DNA of 34,528 nucleotides from Prosthecobacter debontii. GTDB taxonomy: Bacteria; Verrucomicrobiota; Verrucomicrobiia; Verrucomicrobiales; Akkermansiaceae. The position numbers were made by a program, and so were the translations under genes. The notes beneath the pieces are model-generated. The model worked only from the letters and a program-made list of their open reading frames with translations, did no database searches and had not been told where the DNA came from. Numbering within the stretch: position 1 is the stretch's first letter; each line of letters starts with the position of its first letter. Below, piece by piece: positions 1 through 7,417 of the stretch. The stretch spans positions 1 through 34,528 of the forward strand of contig CAMBPB010000030.1 in assembly GCA_945869465.1 (NCBI GenBank), given 5' to 3'.

Positions 1-695
1 CCCAACAACACAAACGACGAGTGCCCGCTCACAAACGACCAGAACGATTCCGGATTGCAGGCATGGTTCACGTATCCCGCCGCCGCCCCCAGATGCAGGC
101 CGTTGAACACCAGGAAAAACAAGCTGCCCACACCCGCCGCCATGCCGCCCGCGAAGATCCGGAAATCGATTGCCACGTTGTTGTAGATATAAAAGCAGAA
201 CATCATGAAGTTCGAGCCATACTCCTCCCGCAGATGGGCGAGCTGCTCCTCTTTGCCACCATACATTTGCTCCATCGAGACCATGCCATGCGGGCCCAGC
301 ACCGCCTGGATCCAGCGGATGTCGTGCAGCGCGGAGAGCATCATCGCGAAAAACGGCAGCCAGAACACCAGATTGCACAGCCAGAACAAGCGCCACTCGC
401 GCCGCACCGTCCGCGGGAATTCCGCCGTCACGAACGCAATCACGTTCTGCCAGGTGGCGCGGCGCGTTCGATAGATCACCTCGTAGCCGCGGATCACCAG
501 CGCGTTCAGCCGCTCGGTGATGCGCGAGCCATACATCCGGTACTCCGCCAGCGAGAGGTCCACGCACAACTCGCGGAAGCGCCGCGGCATCTGCCCGGCG
601 TCCGGAACCGTCCCGCCTTTTTCCAGACGGCCCACCAAGCGCTCGTATTCCGCCCAGCGTTCCTGGTTCTTGTGTTCGAAATCTCCGGAAGTCAT
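1..695 (-). CDS. SpoIIM-family (DUF95) integral membrane protein, C-terminus outside window
   Basis: The gene runs off the left edge; about 231 codons are visible. Translated on the minus strand, it begins with a soluble charged stretch of about 100 residues (MTSGDFEHKNQERW) and continues into membrane segments: one near residues 106-127 (LFWLCNLVFWLPFFAMM), and another starting in FYIYNNVAIDFRIFAGG and continuing into LFFLVFNGLHLGAAAGY. The N-N-x-x-I-x-x-R...F.aG...G.....L.fNGl.lGa pattern is the core of the SpoIIM family. In spore formers SpoIIM acts in septal peptidoglycan remodelling; homologues are widespread in non-sporulating bacteria, with unknown role. The start is fixed by an in-frame TGA two codons upstream of ATG 695. 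No Shine-Dalgarno is seen. Family call is from recognised motifs; function is not inferred. Confidence 0.75.
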   Translation of the reverse strand, partial: MTSGDFEHKNQERWAEYERLVGRLEKGGTVPDAGQMPRRFRELCVDLSLAEYRMYGSRITERLNALVIRGYEVIYRTRRATWQNVIAFVTAEFPRTVRREWRLFWLCNLVFWLPFFAMMLSALHDIRWIQAVLGPHGMVSMEQMYGGKEEQLAHLREEYGSNFMMFCFYIYNNVAIDFRIFAGGMAAGVGSLFFLVFNGLHLGAAAGYVNHACNPESFWSFVSGHSSFVLL

Positions 696-867
696 GCGTC
701 AGGGAATGGGAAACGGTTGGCATCCAAGCCGCTGTCAGATTGACCATCGCAATCCGCTTCGTCCATGCCCAACTTGCAGGGTGAAAACCCCGCCAACCCC
801 CTCCGCCCGGAGCAAGTCCTTCAGTTCTTTCAAAACCGTTACATTTTATTCCGACCGTTACGATTTC

Positions 868-897
868 TTGCTCGACGGAAGCAAAAAAAATTATAGG
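868..897 (+). promoter_or_regulatory. Candidate sigma70-type promoter for the Asp-rich protein gene
   Basis: TTGCTC (868-873) is followed after 18 bp by TATAGG (892-897) in the AT-rich part of the 696-986 spacer, which would place transcription start about 80 bases before the ATG at 987. A perfect TTGACA lies at 929-934 but has no convincing -10 partner. The octamer ACCGTTAC occurs twice just upstream (835-842 and 854-861, 19 bp apart) and could be a regulator half-site. All of this is by eye. Confidence 0.3.
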
Positions 898-986
898 GTG
901 TGAAGCGAATCATCGCACATCCGATGAGTTGACAATACACCCGCCTCAAACACCCTCAACTCAAAACCGCCACACCACACCCGACA

Positions 987-1742
987 ATGAAACCCAAAAA
1001 ATTTCACAAGTCCTTCCCGTTCAAAGGAATGGCAATGACCGCGGCGATTGCCGCAAGCATCAGCCTGAGTCCGGCTACCGCAGGGGCAGATGACCTCGAC
1101 GGCGACGGAATCATCAACCTCGTCGATCGCGACGTCGATGGCGACGGCATTCCCAACGGCCAGGACCGCAACGTCGATGGCGGCTTTTGCCTCCGCGGCC
1201 CGCTCAAGGGCACCTATGTGGGAGATCGCCTCCCCAACGGTAGCCCAAAAGAGGATGACATCGACGACGACGGGCTTGACGACGATTCGGACGCCGAAAC
1301 AGATATCGATGGCGATGGCAAATCTGACGGTGCGAATCGCGAGACCGACATCGACGGCGACGGCAAGTCCGACTCCGCCGACCGCGAAACCGACATCGAC
1401 GGCGACGCATCGCTCGACGATGACCTCGACGAAGACGACATCGATGGCGACAGCCTTGATGACGACGCCGATGACGAAGACGACATCGATGGCGATGGCC
1501 GCCACGATGATGACTCCGACGAAGACGACATCGACGGCGATGGCCTCGACGATGATGACATCGACGAAGATGACATCGACGGCGATGGACTCGACGACGA
1601 TGACGATGACGATTGCGACGGCGACAGCCAAGGCTCTGACGACGACGATAACGATGACGGCGATGACCTCGACGACGACTCCGACGACGACGATGACGGC
1701 GACGGCACCGACGACGACGATGATGACGACAACGTTGGTTGA
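987..1742 (+). CDS. Secreted, extremely Asp-rich calcium-binding-type repeat protein
   Basis: 251 residues. A signal peptide is clear: basic start MKPKKFHKSFPFKG, hydrophobic AMTAAIAASISLS, cleavage near ATAGA before DD. The mature part opens with DLDGDGIINLVDRDVDGDGIPNGQD, classical thrombospondin type-3 / DxDGDG calcium loops. From about residue 90 it becomes a nearly pure array of D-I-D-G-D-G-x-x-D-D units, ending in D/G/S runs before NVG. No enzyme domain, sorting signal or membrane anchor is visible. Likely exported to periplasm or surface and binding Ca2+ through acidic loops; a role in matrix, adhesion or mineral contact is inference only. The spacer before it holds a candidate promoter and a strong terminator follows, so it is probably monocistronic. 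The very acidic repeats make other frames read as long Ser-, Thr- or Arg-rich artefacts. No close named family recognised beyond the type-3 repeats. Confidence 0.8.
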   Translation: MKPKKFHKSFPFKGMAMTAAIAASISLSPATAGADDLDGDGIINLVDRDVDGDGIPNGQDRNVDGGFCLRGPLKGTYVGDRLPNGSPKEDDIDDDGLDDDSDAETDIDGDGKSDGANRETDIDGDGKSDSADRETDIDGDASLDDDLDEDDIDGDSLDDDADDEDDIDGDGRHDDDSDEDDIDGDGLDDDDIDEDDIDGDGLDDDDDDDCDGDSQGSDDDDNDDGDDLDDDSDDDDDGDGTDDDDDDDNVG

Positions 1743-1793
1743 ACCTGAAATCTGATTTCCGACGGCCTGAAATGGCTGCGAAAAACATTCCCG

Positions 1794-1829
1794 GCCGGGG
1801 TTCTTGCATTGCAGGAACCCCGGCTTTTT
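1794..1829 (+). terminator. Rho-independent terminator after the Asp-rich gene
   Basis: A perfect 10-bp stem GCCGGGGTTC (1794-1803) pairs with GAACCCCGGC (1815-1824) around an 11-nt loop and is followed directly by five T (1825-1829). It ends only seven bases before the start codon of the next gene at 1837. Confidence 0.85.
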
Positions 1830-1836
1830 CTCTCGG

Positions 1837-3201
1837 ATGAAATCGAGTCTTCAACACCCTCTCACCCTGCTTCTGGTGGGTCTGATCCTCGGCGGTGGCC
1901 TGGTGCACACCGGCTGGCTCCTGCGGGATCCCGGCAAGGCGGAGGATCCCGACGCCCCCCCGGCGAGGGAAAACCGAGTCTCCAGGTCGTCCTCCGGAAC
2001 CAGATCGTCCGGCAAGGAGTCGATCACGGACAAGGCGCGCGCGCTTGCGGCAAAGGATCCCCGGGAAGCGTGGCGGCAGTCGCTGGAAATCACCAATTTT
2101 TCCGAGCGCACCGCCTTTCTAGCAGGCTTGATGCGGGAATGGGGGAAGATGGATCCTTTGGCGGCACTTGAGATGGCGGGCACGCTTCCCGCAGGACGGC
2201 TCAAACAGGAGGCTTGCGGGGCCGCCTGCTCGGGCTGGGCGGCCAAAGATCCCGCCGCCGCCGCCGCTTGGGCCACCGCTCATCTGACTGGCCCACTGGC
2301 CGGCGAATCGTTCGGATTCATCGCCCTCGAATGGGCGGGCAGCGATCCCGCCGGTGCCGCGGAGTGGGTTTCCAGCTTGCCGAACGGAGCGCTCTCCGAT
2401 GGCGCGACACGCGCGGTCATCGGTGCCTGGGCAGGCACGGATCCGCAGGCCGCAGTCCAATGGATCGAATCCTTTTCCGATCCCGAACGCAAAACGTCCG
2501 CTCTCAACACCTTGGTCGCGGATTGGTGCGCGCAATCCCCTGACGAAGCGGCGAAATGGGTGGATGGCCGCAAGGGGGAGCCGCAAGCGGCGGAACTCGC
2601 TGAATCCCTGATCGGCGCATGGGGCGCACAAGACCCGCTCGCCGCATCACAATGGGTGATGACGCTCGATGGAGAAAGCCAGGTTTCCGGTGCGGCAACC
2701 TTGCTTGCACTCTGGGCAAGCAGCGATCCGAAGGTCGCCGCGGAGTGGGCGGCGCAATTTCCCGCAGGCGAAACCCGCAGCCAGGCCATCCCGGAGATCG
2801 CCGAAACCTGGGCGGCCACGGAACCCGAAAAGGCCGTGGCATGGACACTCGGCCTGCCCGATTCCCCCGAACAGCGCCAAGCTCTGGACGATGCCCTCAG
2901 AACATGGACCGTGGTGGCCCCGCAGAGTATTTCCTCCTGGGTCGATCAACAACCGCCCGGCGAAGCCACCGATCATCTGCGGGCGGTGACCGCCGGAACC
3001 TTGGTCGAATCCCAACCGCAGGATGCGCTCGCCATGGTGACCCAGATTACCGACCGGGCGGCAAGGGAGAATGCGCTGGCGAAACTCCTCAATCGCTGGG
3101 GAAAAGGTGATCCAGCGGCGGCCCGTAGTTGGGTTGCCGGGGCCAGCCTGCCGCCCGCCGTCAGCGAGCGTTTGAAAATCCCCCAGGGCGGCCAGCCATA
3201 A
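1837..3201 (+). CDS. Membrane-anchored protein of tandem DP-x-AA-xx-W helical repeats
   Basis: 454 residues from ATG 1837 (upstream in-frame ATGs lie inside the terminator). N-terminal hydrophobic segment at residues 8-27 (LTLLLVGLILGGGLVHTGWL) acts as signal anchor; a short linker rich in D, P, R and S follows. The rest is about eleven degenerate repeats of 30-35 residues with the consensus W(A/G)..DP.AA..W....P.G..R..A, for example GSDPAGAAEWVSSLP, GTDPQAAVQWIESF, SSDPKVAAEWAAQFP and KGDPAAARSWVAG. The pattern suggests paired helices forming an elongated solenoid, probably on the periplasmic face, suited to protein-protein contact. I recognise this repeat style as common in Verrucomicrobia but know no function. 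No catalytic motif is visible. It is flanked by non-coding sequence on both sides, so it appears to be a single-gene unit. Confidence 0.75.
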   Translation: MKSSLQHPLTLLLVGLILGGGLVHTGWLLRDPGKAEDPDAPPARENRVSRSSSGTRSSGKESITDKARALAAKDPREAWRQSLEITNFSERTAFLAGLMREWGKMDPLAALEMAGTLPAGRLKQEACGAACSGWAAKDPAAAAAWATAHLTGPLAGESFGFIALEWAGSDPAGAAEWVSSLPNGALSDGATRAVIGAWAGTDPQAAVQWIESFSDPERKTSALNTLVADWCAQSPDEAAKWVDGRKGEPQAAELAESLIGAWGAQDPLAASQWVMTLDGESQVSGAATLLALWASSDPKVAAEWAAQFPAGETRSQAIPEIAETWAATEPEKAVAWTLGLPDSPEQRQALDDALRTWTVVAPQSISSWVDQQPPGEATDHLRAVTAGTLVESQPQDALAMVTQITDRAARENALAKLLNRWGKGDPAAARSWVAGASLPPAVSERLKIPQGGQP

Positions 3202-3246
3202 CCCTTGATAGGAAAGTGGCAACCGTGATACCGGCCATTTCAACCA

Positions 3247-3278
3247 CCGATTACCCTGATTTTAACTGATTTCACTGA
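3247..3278. repeat. Short AT-rich repeat with about 10-bp phase
   Basis: Successive units containing CTGATTTTAA and CTGATTTCAC, with degenerate copies before (CCGATTACC) and after (CTGAAAG), are spaced about one helical turn apart. It contrasts with the GC-rich surroundings. Such GATTAC/CTGATT strings resemble dispersed intergenic repeats of some PVC-group genomes, but only one copy is in this window. Confidence 0.4.
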
Positions 3279-3350
3279 AAGAATTGATAGAGATTTCAGT
3301 CCCCCTTTGAGTGAGCAGGCGCTTCATTCCGCCCTCTTCAAAATCAGTGG

Positions 3351-3375
3351 TTCGCATCGTCCTCTGCGATGCGAA
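3351..3375. repeat. Perfect 9-bp inverted repeat (hairpin)
   Basis: TTCGCATCG (3351-3359) pairs with CGATGCGAA (3367-3375) across a 7-nt loop; it is followed by a pyrimidine-rich tail TCTTCCTT but no real T-run. It could be a weak terminator of the repeat-protein gene or an operator before the M20 gene. Confidence 0.45.
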
Positions 3376-3506
3376 TCTTCCTTCGAAGCAAGTCCAGGAG
3401 ATTCAAGCGGCCGCGGCAACCGGAAATCCGGATTAAAGGCGGAACCCGGGACCGGCCCACCCGCTCCGCCCTTGCCTTGGCGTCTCCAGACGGCCATTCT
3501 GCCGCC

Positions 3507-4640
3507 ATGAGCCAAGACGTGATCGCGCTTCTCCAACAACTTGTCCGCATTCCCTCGGTAAATCCCGACAACGCGCCGGGCACCGATCTCACCGGCGAGC
3601 ACACGCTCGCCGTGTTTCTGGCAGGCTGGCTGGAATCGATCGGAGCCGAGGTTTCGCTTGAGGAAATCAAGCCGGGAAGGCCGAATCTCATTGCCCGTTT
3701 CGCGCCGCTGGATGGTCGCCCGCGGATTTTGTTAGGACCACACCTCGATACCGTGGGCATCGCCGGCATGACCATCGAGCCGTTCGGCGGCGCGCTCCGG
3801 GACGGCAAAGTGTGGGGTCGTGGCGCATGCGACACCAAGGGTCCGATGGCGGCGATGCTGTGGGCGCTTCATGAAAACCGGGACCGCCTCGCGGATCTCC
3901 CGGTCGCCGTCGATTTCGTCGCCTTCATGGGCGAGGAATCCGGCCAGTGGGGATCAAAGGATTTTGTGAAACGCCACGGCGGCCCCTTCAGTTTTGCCTT
4001 GGTCGGCGAGCCGACATCCATGCAGGTGGTCCATGCGACCAAAGGCTCGCTGTGGGCCACTCTCCGCGCCACGGGCAAGGCCGCGCACAGTTCCCAACCG
4101 GAACGCGGGGAAAACGCCATCCTCAAACTCACCCGCGCACTCGACCGGATCGATTGCCACCTCGGCGCGGAACTCGCCACCTTCACCCACCCGCTGCTCG
4201 GCCACTCGACCCTCAACATCGGCCTGATTCGCGGTGGCTCCCGGCCCAACATCGTGCCGGACCTCGCCGAGGCCGAAATCGATATCCGCGTCACCCCGTC
4301 GCTCGCCGCCGCGGGAGGCGCGCTCAAGCTGATTCAGGAAACGCTCGCGTTTCACGACCTGCCGCTCGAAATCGTCAGGTCCAATGAAAACCCACCGATG
4401 GAAACCTCGCCGGAGCATCCGCTGATCCGGGCCCTGCTCGCCACCCGCCCCGGCACCTCCCTCGCTGGCGCGCCCTGGTTTTCCGACGCCGCCCACCTCT
4501 CCAACGGCGGCATCCCCAGCATCTGCATCGGCCCGGGCTCGATCGACCAAGCCCACACCGCGGATGAGTTCATCGAAACCGCCGCCTTGCAACAGGGAGC
4601 GGAGTTGCTCACCCGCTTCATCGGCGGTCTGGCAAAATGA
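3507..4640 (+). CDS. M20-family metallopeptidase / deacylase (ArgE-DapE-CPG2 type)
   Basis: 377 residues from ATG 3507, the size expected for this family; the frame stays open upstream but without conserved-looking sequence. Two-zinc site signatures are all present: H79 and D81 in GPHLDTVG, bridging D109 in GRGACDTKG, catalytic E143 with metal-binding E144 in MGEESG, an acidic ligand in VGEPT at about 168, and the C-terminal His at about 350 in DQAHTADEF. The lid/dimerisation domain is marked by GKAAHSSQPERGENAI. These hydrolases remove acyl groups or C-terminal residues from amino acids and peptides (acetylornithine, succinyl-diaminopimelate, carboxypeptidase G2 are examples); the substrate cannot be assigned here. 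It precedes yqgE and ribBA in the same direction; its TGA overlaps an upstream alternative ATG of yqgE. Confidence 0.88.
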   Translation: MSQDVIALLQQLVRIPSVNPDNAPGTDLTGEHTLAVFLAGWLESIGAEVSLEEIKPGRPNLIARFAPLDGRPRILLGPHLDTVGIAGMTIEPFGGALRDGKVWGRGACDTKGPMAAMLWALHENRDRLADLPVAVDFVAFMGEESGQWGSKDFVKRHGGPFSFALVGEPTSMQVVHATKGSLWATLRATGKAAHSSQPERGENAILKLTRALDRIDCHLGAELATFTHPLLGHSTLNIGLIRGGSRPNIVPDLAEAEIDIRVTPSLAAAGGALKLIQETLAFHDLPLEIVRSNENPPMETSPEHPLIRALLATRPGTSLAGAPWFSDAAHLSNGGIPSICIGPGSIDQAHTADEFIETAALQQGAELLTRFIGGLAK

Positions 4641-4688
4641 GCGGCTTCAGGCGTTGCAAAAATCTCCCGGATCGCCCGCATTCCGCGA

Positions 4689-4717
4689 TTGGCGGATGGC
4701 AAAGGCGGGGCTATGAT
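4689..4717 (+). promoter_or_regulatory. Candidate promoter for yqgE, possibly leaderless
   Basis: TTGGCG (4689-4694), 17-bp spacer, TATGAT (4712-4717). The predicted transcription start, about seven bases further, coincides with the GTG at 4724 that gives a protein of normal YqgE length. This supports the shorter start and suggests a leaderless or nearly leaderless transcript. Confidence 0.4.
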
Positions 4718-4723
4718 TCTTGC

Positions 4724-5290
4724 GTGGCTGCCGATCCCTCAAAACCCGACCTGCCGATCCAGCTTCGGGGCAAGCTTCTCATCGCCGATCCGTCGTTGCG
4801 GGACGGCACCTTCAATCGCTCGGTCATCCTCTTGACCGAGTATACCACCGACCAAGGCGCGTCCGGGTTGATCCTCAACCAGCCGACCGGCAGGCTCGTC
4901 GGGGAATACCTCAAAAGCCAGGAATTCGCTCCCCTTCGCCACCTCGCCGTGCATGAGGGGGGACCGGTTTCCCACGACCAACTGACGTTCTGCTCGTTCT
5001 GGTGGAGCAAAAAACTCGGCCTCCGCTGGGCAGTTCGCATCTCCGCCGAGCAAGCCGCCGAACACGCCCGCAAACCCGGCCGCATCGTCCGCGCCTTCAT
5101 CGGTTATTCGGGGTGGACTTCCGGCCAGCTCGAAAGCGAACTGCGCCGCCAATCGTGGTTCCACGTCGGCCCGCAGCAAGACCTGCTAGGCCACGATCAC
5201 GACCGCGGCCTGTGGTCGGCATTGCTCCGCAGCCTCTCCCCGCTCCACCGCATTCTAGCCGAAGCCCCGGAAGATCCGCACTTGAATTGA
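4724..5290 (+). CDS. yqgE: YqgE/AlgH family protein (UPF0301)
   Basis: 188 residues from GTG 4724, matching the usual 185-190 of the family. An ATG at 4637, overlapping the upstream stop as ATGA, would add 29 residues of unconserved sequence; I prefer the GTG. Family hallmarks: LRGKLLIADPSLRDGTFNRSVILL at the start, then GASGLILNQPTG, the H-x-GGPV block (VHEGGPVSHDQL), and RAFIGYSGWTSGQLESEL followed by WFHV near the end. The molecular role of YqgE/AlgH is not established; AlgH was linked to alginate control in Pseudomonas. The stop TGA overlaps an ATG of the ribBA frame (TGATG at 5288-5292), so translational coupling with the riboflavin gene is possible. Confidence 0.88.
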   Translation: MAADPSKPDLPIQLRGKLLIADPSLRDGTFNRSVILLTEYTTDQGASGLILNQPTGRLVGEYLKSQEFAPLRHLAVHEGGPVSHDQLTFCSFWWSKKLGLRWAVRISAEQAAEHARKPGRIVRAFIGYSGWTSGQLESELRRQSWFHVGPQQDLLGHDHDRGLWSALLRSLSPLHRILAEAPEDPHLN

Positions 5291-5322
5291 TGCCGTTCGC
5301 TTCGCCAGCCATCCACTTTCCC

Positions 5323-6528
5323 ATGACCGAAGTCCCGATCCTGTTCAGCCCCATTGATGAAATCATCGCAGAAATCGCTGCCGGCCGCATGGTGATCTGC
5401 GCCGACGATCCCGCCCGCGAAAACGAAGCGGATCTCATCGGAGCCGCCTCCCTCTGCACCGCGGAAATGGTCAACTTCATGGCGATCCACGGGCGCGGCC
5501 TGATCTGCGCGCCGCTGGCTGCCGGGCGCACCGAGGAACTCGATCTCCCGCAAATGACACGCCGCAACCTCGAAGGCCACAAAACCGCCTTCACCGTGAG
5601 CGTGGACGCCGCCCATGGTATCACCACCGGCATTTCCGCGGCGGACCGAGCCCACACCATCCGCCTGCTCGCCGATCCCGGCGCCCACGCCGACGCCTTC
5701 GTCCGGCCGGGCCACGTGTTCCCGCTGCGCGCCGTGCCCGATGGCGTGCTGCGCCGCGCCGGCCACACCGAAGCCGCGATCGACCTAACACGCCTCGCCG
5801 GCCTGCCCGAGGCCGCCGTGATTTGCGAGATCATCAACGACGACGGCACCATGGCGCGGGTTGGCGGGCTCGGCGCCTATCAGGCGCGCCACGGCCTCAA
5901 GGCCTGCACCATCACCCAGCTCATCGAATACCGCCGCCGCTCGGAAAAACTCGTGGTGCGCGAGGAAACCATCCGGATGCCCACCGATTTCGGCGAGTTC
6001 GACTGCCATCTCTATCGGATTTCCACCGACTCCAGCCACCATCTCGCCCTGAGCCGCGGCACGATCGACCCCGCGAAGCCCACCCTCGTCCGCGTGCATT
6101 CCGAATGCCTGACCGGCGATGTCTTCCACTCGAAACGTTGCGATTGCGGCGGCCAACTCGCCGCCGCGCTCGAACACATCGCCATCGATGGCGGCGTGCT
6201 GCTCTATCTGCGCCAGGAAGGCCGCGGCATCGGCCTGTCCGCGAAAATCCACGCCTACAAACTTCAGGAACAAGGGCTCGACACCATCGAGGCCAACGAA
6301 AAACTCGGTTACGCCTCCGATCTGAGAGACTATGGCATGGGCGCGCAAATCCTCGCCGACCTCGGCGTTCGCCGCATCCGCCTGCTCACCAACAATCCGA
6401 AAAAAGTCATCGGCCTGGAAGGCTACGGCCTGGAAATCGTCGAGCAGCTCCCGATCTCGCTGCCGGCCAATCCGCACAACGAAAAATACCTCGAAACCAA
6501 GCGCCTCCGCATGGGCCATACGCTGTGA
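5323..6528 (+). CDS. ribBA: Bifunctional 3,4-dihydroxy-2-butanone-4-phosphate synthase / GTP cyclohydrolase II
   Basis: 401 residues from ATG 5323 (an in-frame ATG at 5290 overlapping the yqgE stop would add 11). The N-terminal half is RibB: CADDPARENEADL carries the acidic metal/substrate residues (Ala replaces the usual Gly of RENEGD), followed by TGISAADRA, RPGHVFPL, RRAGHTEAAIDL and CEIINDDGTMAR. The C-terminal half is RibA: RVHSECLTGDVF...RCDCGGQL supplies the three zinc cysteines, LRQEGRGIGL the catalytic/GTP region, and YGMGAQILADLG...LLTNNPKK the conserved end. Both half-reactions feed riboflavin synthesis: ribulose 5-phosphate to DHBP and GTP to the pyrimidine precursor. Both active sites look intact. 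It ends the M20-yqgE-ribBA run; no FMN riboswitch was recognised upstream. Confidence 0.95.
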   Translation: MTEVPILFSPIDEIIAEIAAGRMVICADDPARENEADLIGAASLCTAEMVNFMAIHGRGLICAPLAAGRTEELDLPQMTRRNLEGHKTAFTVSVDAAHGITTGISAADRAHTIRLLADPGAHADAFVRPGHVFPLRAVPDGVLRRAGHTEAAIDLTRLAGLPEAAVICEIINDDGTMARVGGLGAYQARHGLKACTITQLIEYRRRSEKLVVREETIRMPTDFGEFDCHLYRISTDSSHHLALSRGTIDPAKPTLVRVHSECLTGDVFHSKRCDCGGQLAAALEHIAIDGGVLLYLRQEGRGIGLSAKIHAYKLQEQGLDTIEANEKLGYASDLRDYGMGAQILADLGVRRIRLLTNNPKKVIGLEGYGLEIVEQLPISLPANPHNEKYLETKRLRMGHTL

Positions 6529-6847
6529 CAAGGACGCCTTCCCCCGCCATCGGATCCACGGCGAGGACAAAGGTGCGAGTTGGCTGCGTTTCTCGCGGTG
6601 CGGAAACCTGATGCGTTGATGGCGGATTTGATTTCCCGATTCAAGGGGGAAACCGCGACGCCTGTCAGGTAGAGCAACTCGCGCCCGGTTCCGAAGCCGG
6701 TGCCTTCCGCTTCAGTGCGCCGATGGTGCCCCCAACCTTGGAAACGGATCTGTTTGAAAAAGTCACGCGGGTTCCACTTGATTTCTAAATATTCTTTACG
6801 CTCAACCGGTTTTTTGAGAATTCGGCCCGGTATTAATGCTGTCGCGC
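6529..6847. other. Intergenic region with candidate -10 for the CAP lipoprotein
   Basis: 319 bases with no supported gene. The distal part (from about 6780) is AT-rich and contains TATTAAT at 6831-6837, a good -10 element placing transcription start a few bases before ATG 6848; no matching -35 is obvious. A short dyad CTCAA (6801-6805) / TTGAG (6814-6818) lies just upstream. A minus-strand frame crosses the region but shows no recognisable domain. Confidence 0.45.
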
Positions 6848-7411
6848 ATGAAAACACACCCAGCCACCCAATTTGTCGCGCTGGTTTGCGCCGCTGCCCT
6901 TGCATCGTGCGCGAACACTCCCGAGCCCACCCGGATTCCGGTTTCCACGGCGTTGCGCCCCGACACCTCGATTTCGTCGCAGGTGGTCCGGGAGGTAAAT
7001 GCCTACCGCCGCAGCAGGGGAGCGCAAGAGCTCCAACGCCACGACGGACTGGATCACCTCGCCCAAGAGCATTCCGAATATTTGCGGAAAAACCGCGGAA
7101 CCTTCGTCATTTATGGCAAAAATGTCAGCCATTTCGGTTTCGACGGGCGGACTTTGATCGCCCGCCAGCGCTATCAGATGATCAGTGTCAGCGAGAATGT
7201 CGCAGCGGCCAGCAAGCGGGAAAGCGCCTCGTCAACTGTTCTGGTCGGTCTTTGGAAAGGATCCAAGGACCACCACAAGAACATGATCGACAAGTGGACC
7301 CACACTGGAGTCGGCGTGGTGGTGGATTCCGACGGCATGGTGTTCGCGACGCAGCTATTTTCCACGATGAACCACTCACAAATCGCGGCGCGCGATCGTT
7401 TCACCCGCTAA
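6848..7411 (+). CDS. CAP/SCP-domain (PR-1-like) lipoprotein
   Basis: 187 residues from ATG 6848; the ATG at 6836 falls within the probable -10 element and is less likely. A lipoprotein signal peptide is clear: MKTHPATQFVALVCAAALASC with lipobox ALASC, so the mature protein would be lipid-anchored at Cys21. The remainder matches the CAP superfamily: VREVNAYRRSRGAQELQRHDGLDHLAQEHSEYL, then SHFGFDGRTLIARQRY, SENVAAA, a W-x-x-S/G-x-x-HHKNM segment (LWKGSKDHHKNMID) and the closing GVGVVVDSDGMVFATQLF. The conserved CAP His/Glu residues are largely kept. Bacterial CAP proteins are exported; some bind lipids or have protease-like roles, but the function is generally unknown. It directly precedes rnhB with only six bases between stop and start. 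Confidence 0.82.
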   Translation: MKTHPATQFVALVCAAALASCANTPEPTRIPVSTALRPDTSISSQVVREVNAYRRSRGAQELQRHDGLDHLAQEHSEYLRKNRGTFVIYGKNVSHFGFDGRTLIARQRYQMISVSENVAAASKRESASSTVLVGLWKGSKDHHKNMIDKWTHTGVGVVVDSDGMVFATQLFSTMNHSQIAARDRFTR

Positions 7412-7417
7412 TTGAGT

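Larger units (their letters stand above)
3202..3506. other. 305-base intergenic stretch with phased repeats and one hairpin
   Basis: No gene is seen here; the reading frames that cross it lack composition or motifs of a protein, and the upstream extension of the M20 gene is not conserved-looking. It holds two structures listed separately: an AT-rich, roughly 10-bp-phased CTGATTT repeat near 3247-3278 and a perfect 9-bp hairpin at 3351-3375. Confidence 0.6.

Noticed and set aside
929..957. Promoter built on the perfect TTGACA at 929-934
   Set aside because: No acceptable -10 lies 16-18 bp downstream; the TATAGG element further upstream fits better.
1204..1908. Arg/His-rich, Ser-rich and Thr-rich frames overlapping the Asp-rich gene
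   Set aside because: They are frame-shifted or antisense readings of GAC/GAT/GGC repeats; only the plus frame at 987 has a signal peptide and meaningful repeats.
6423..6905. 160-codon minus-strand frame covering the ribBA-CAP spacer
   Set aside because: It overlaps the 3' end of ribBA and the CAP signal peptide, and no family or export signal is visible in it.
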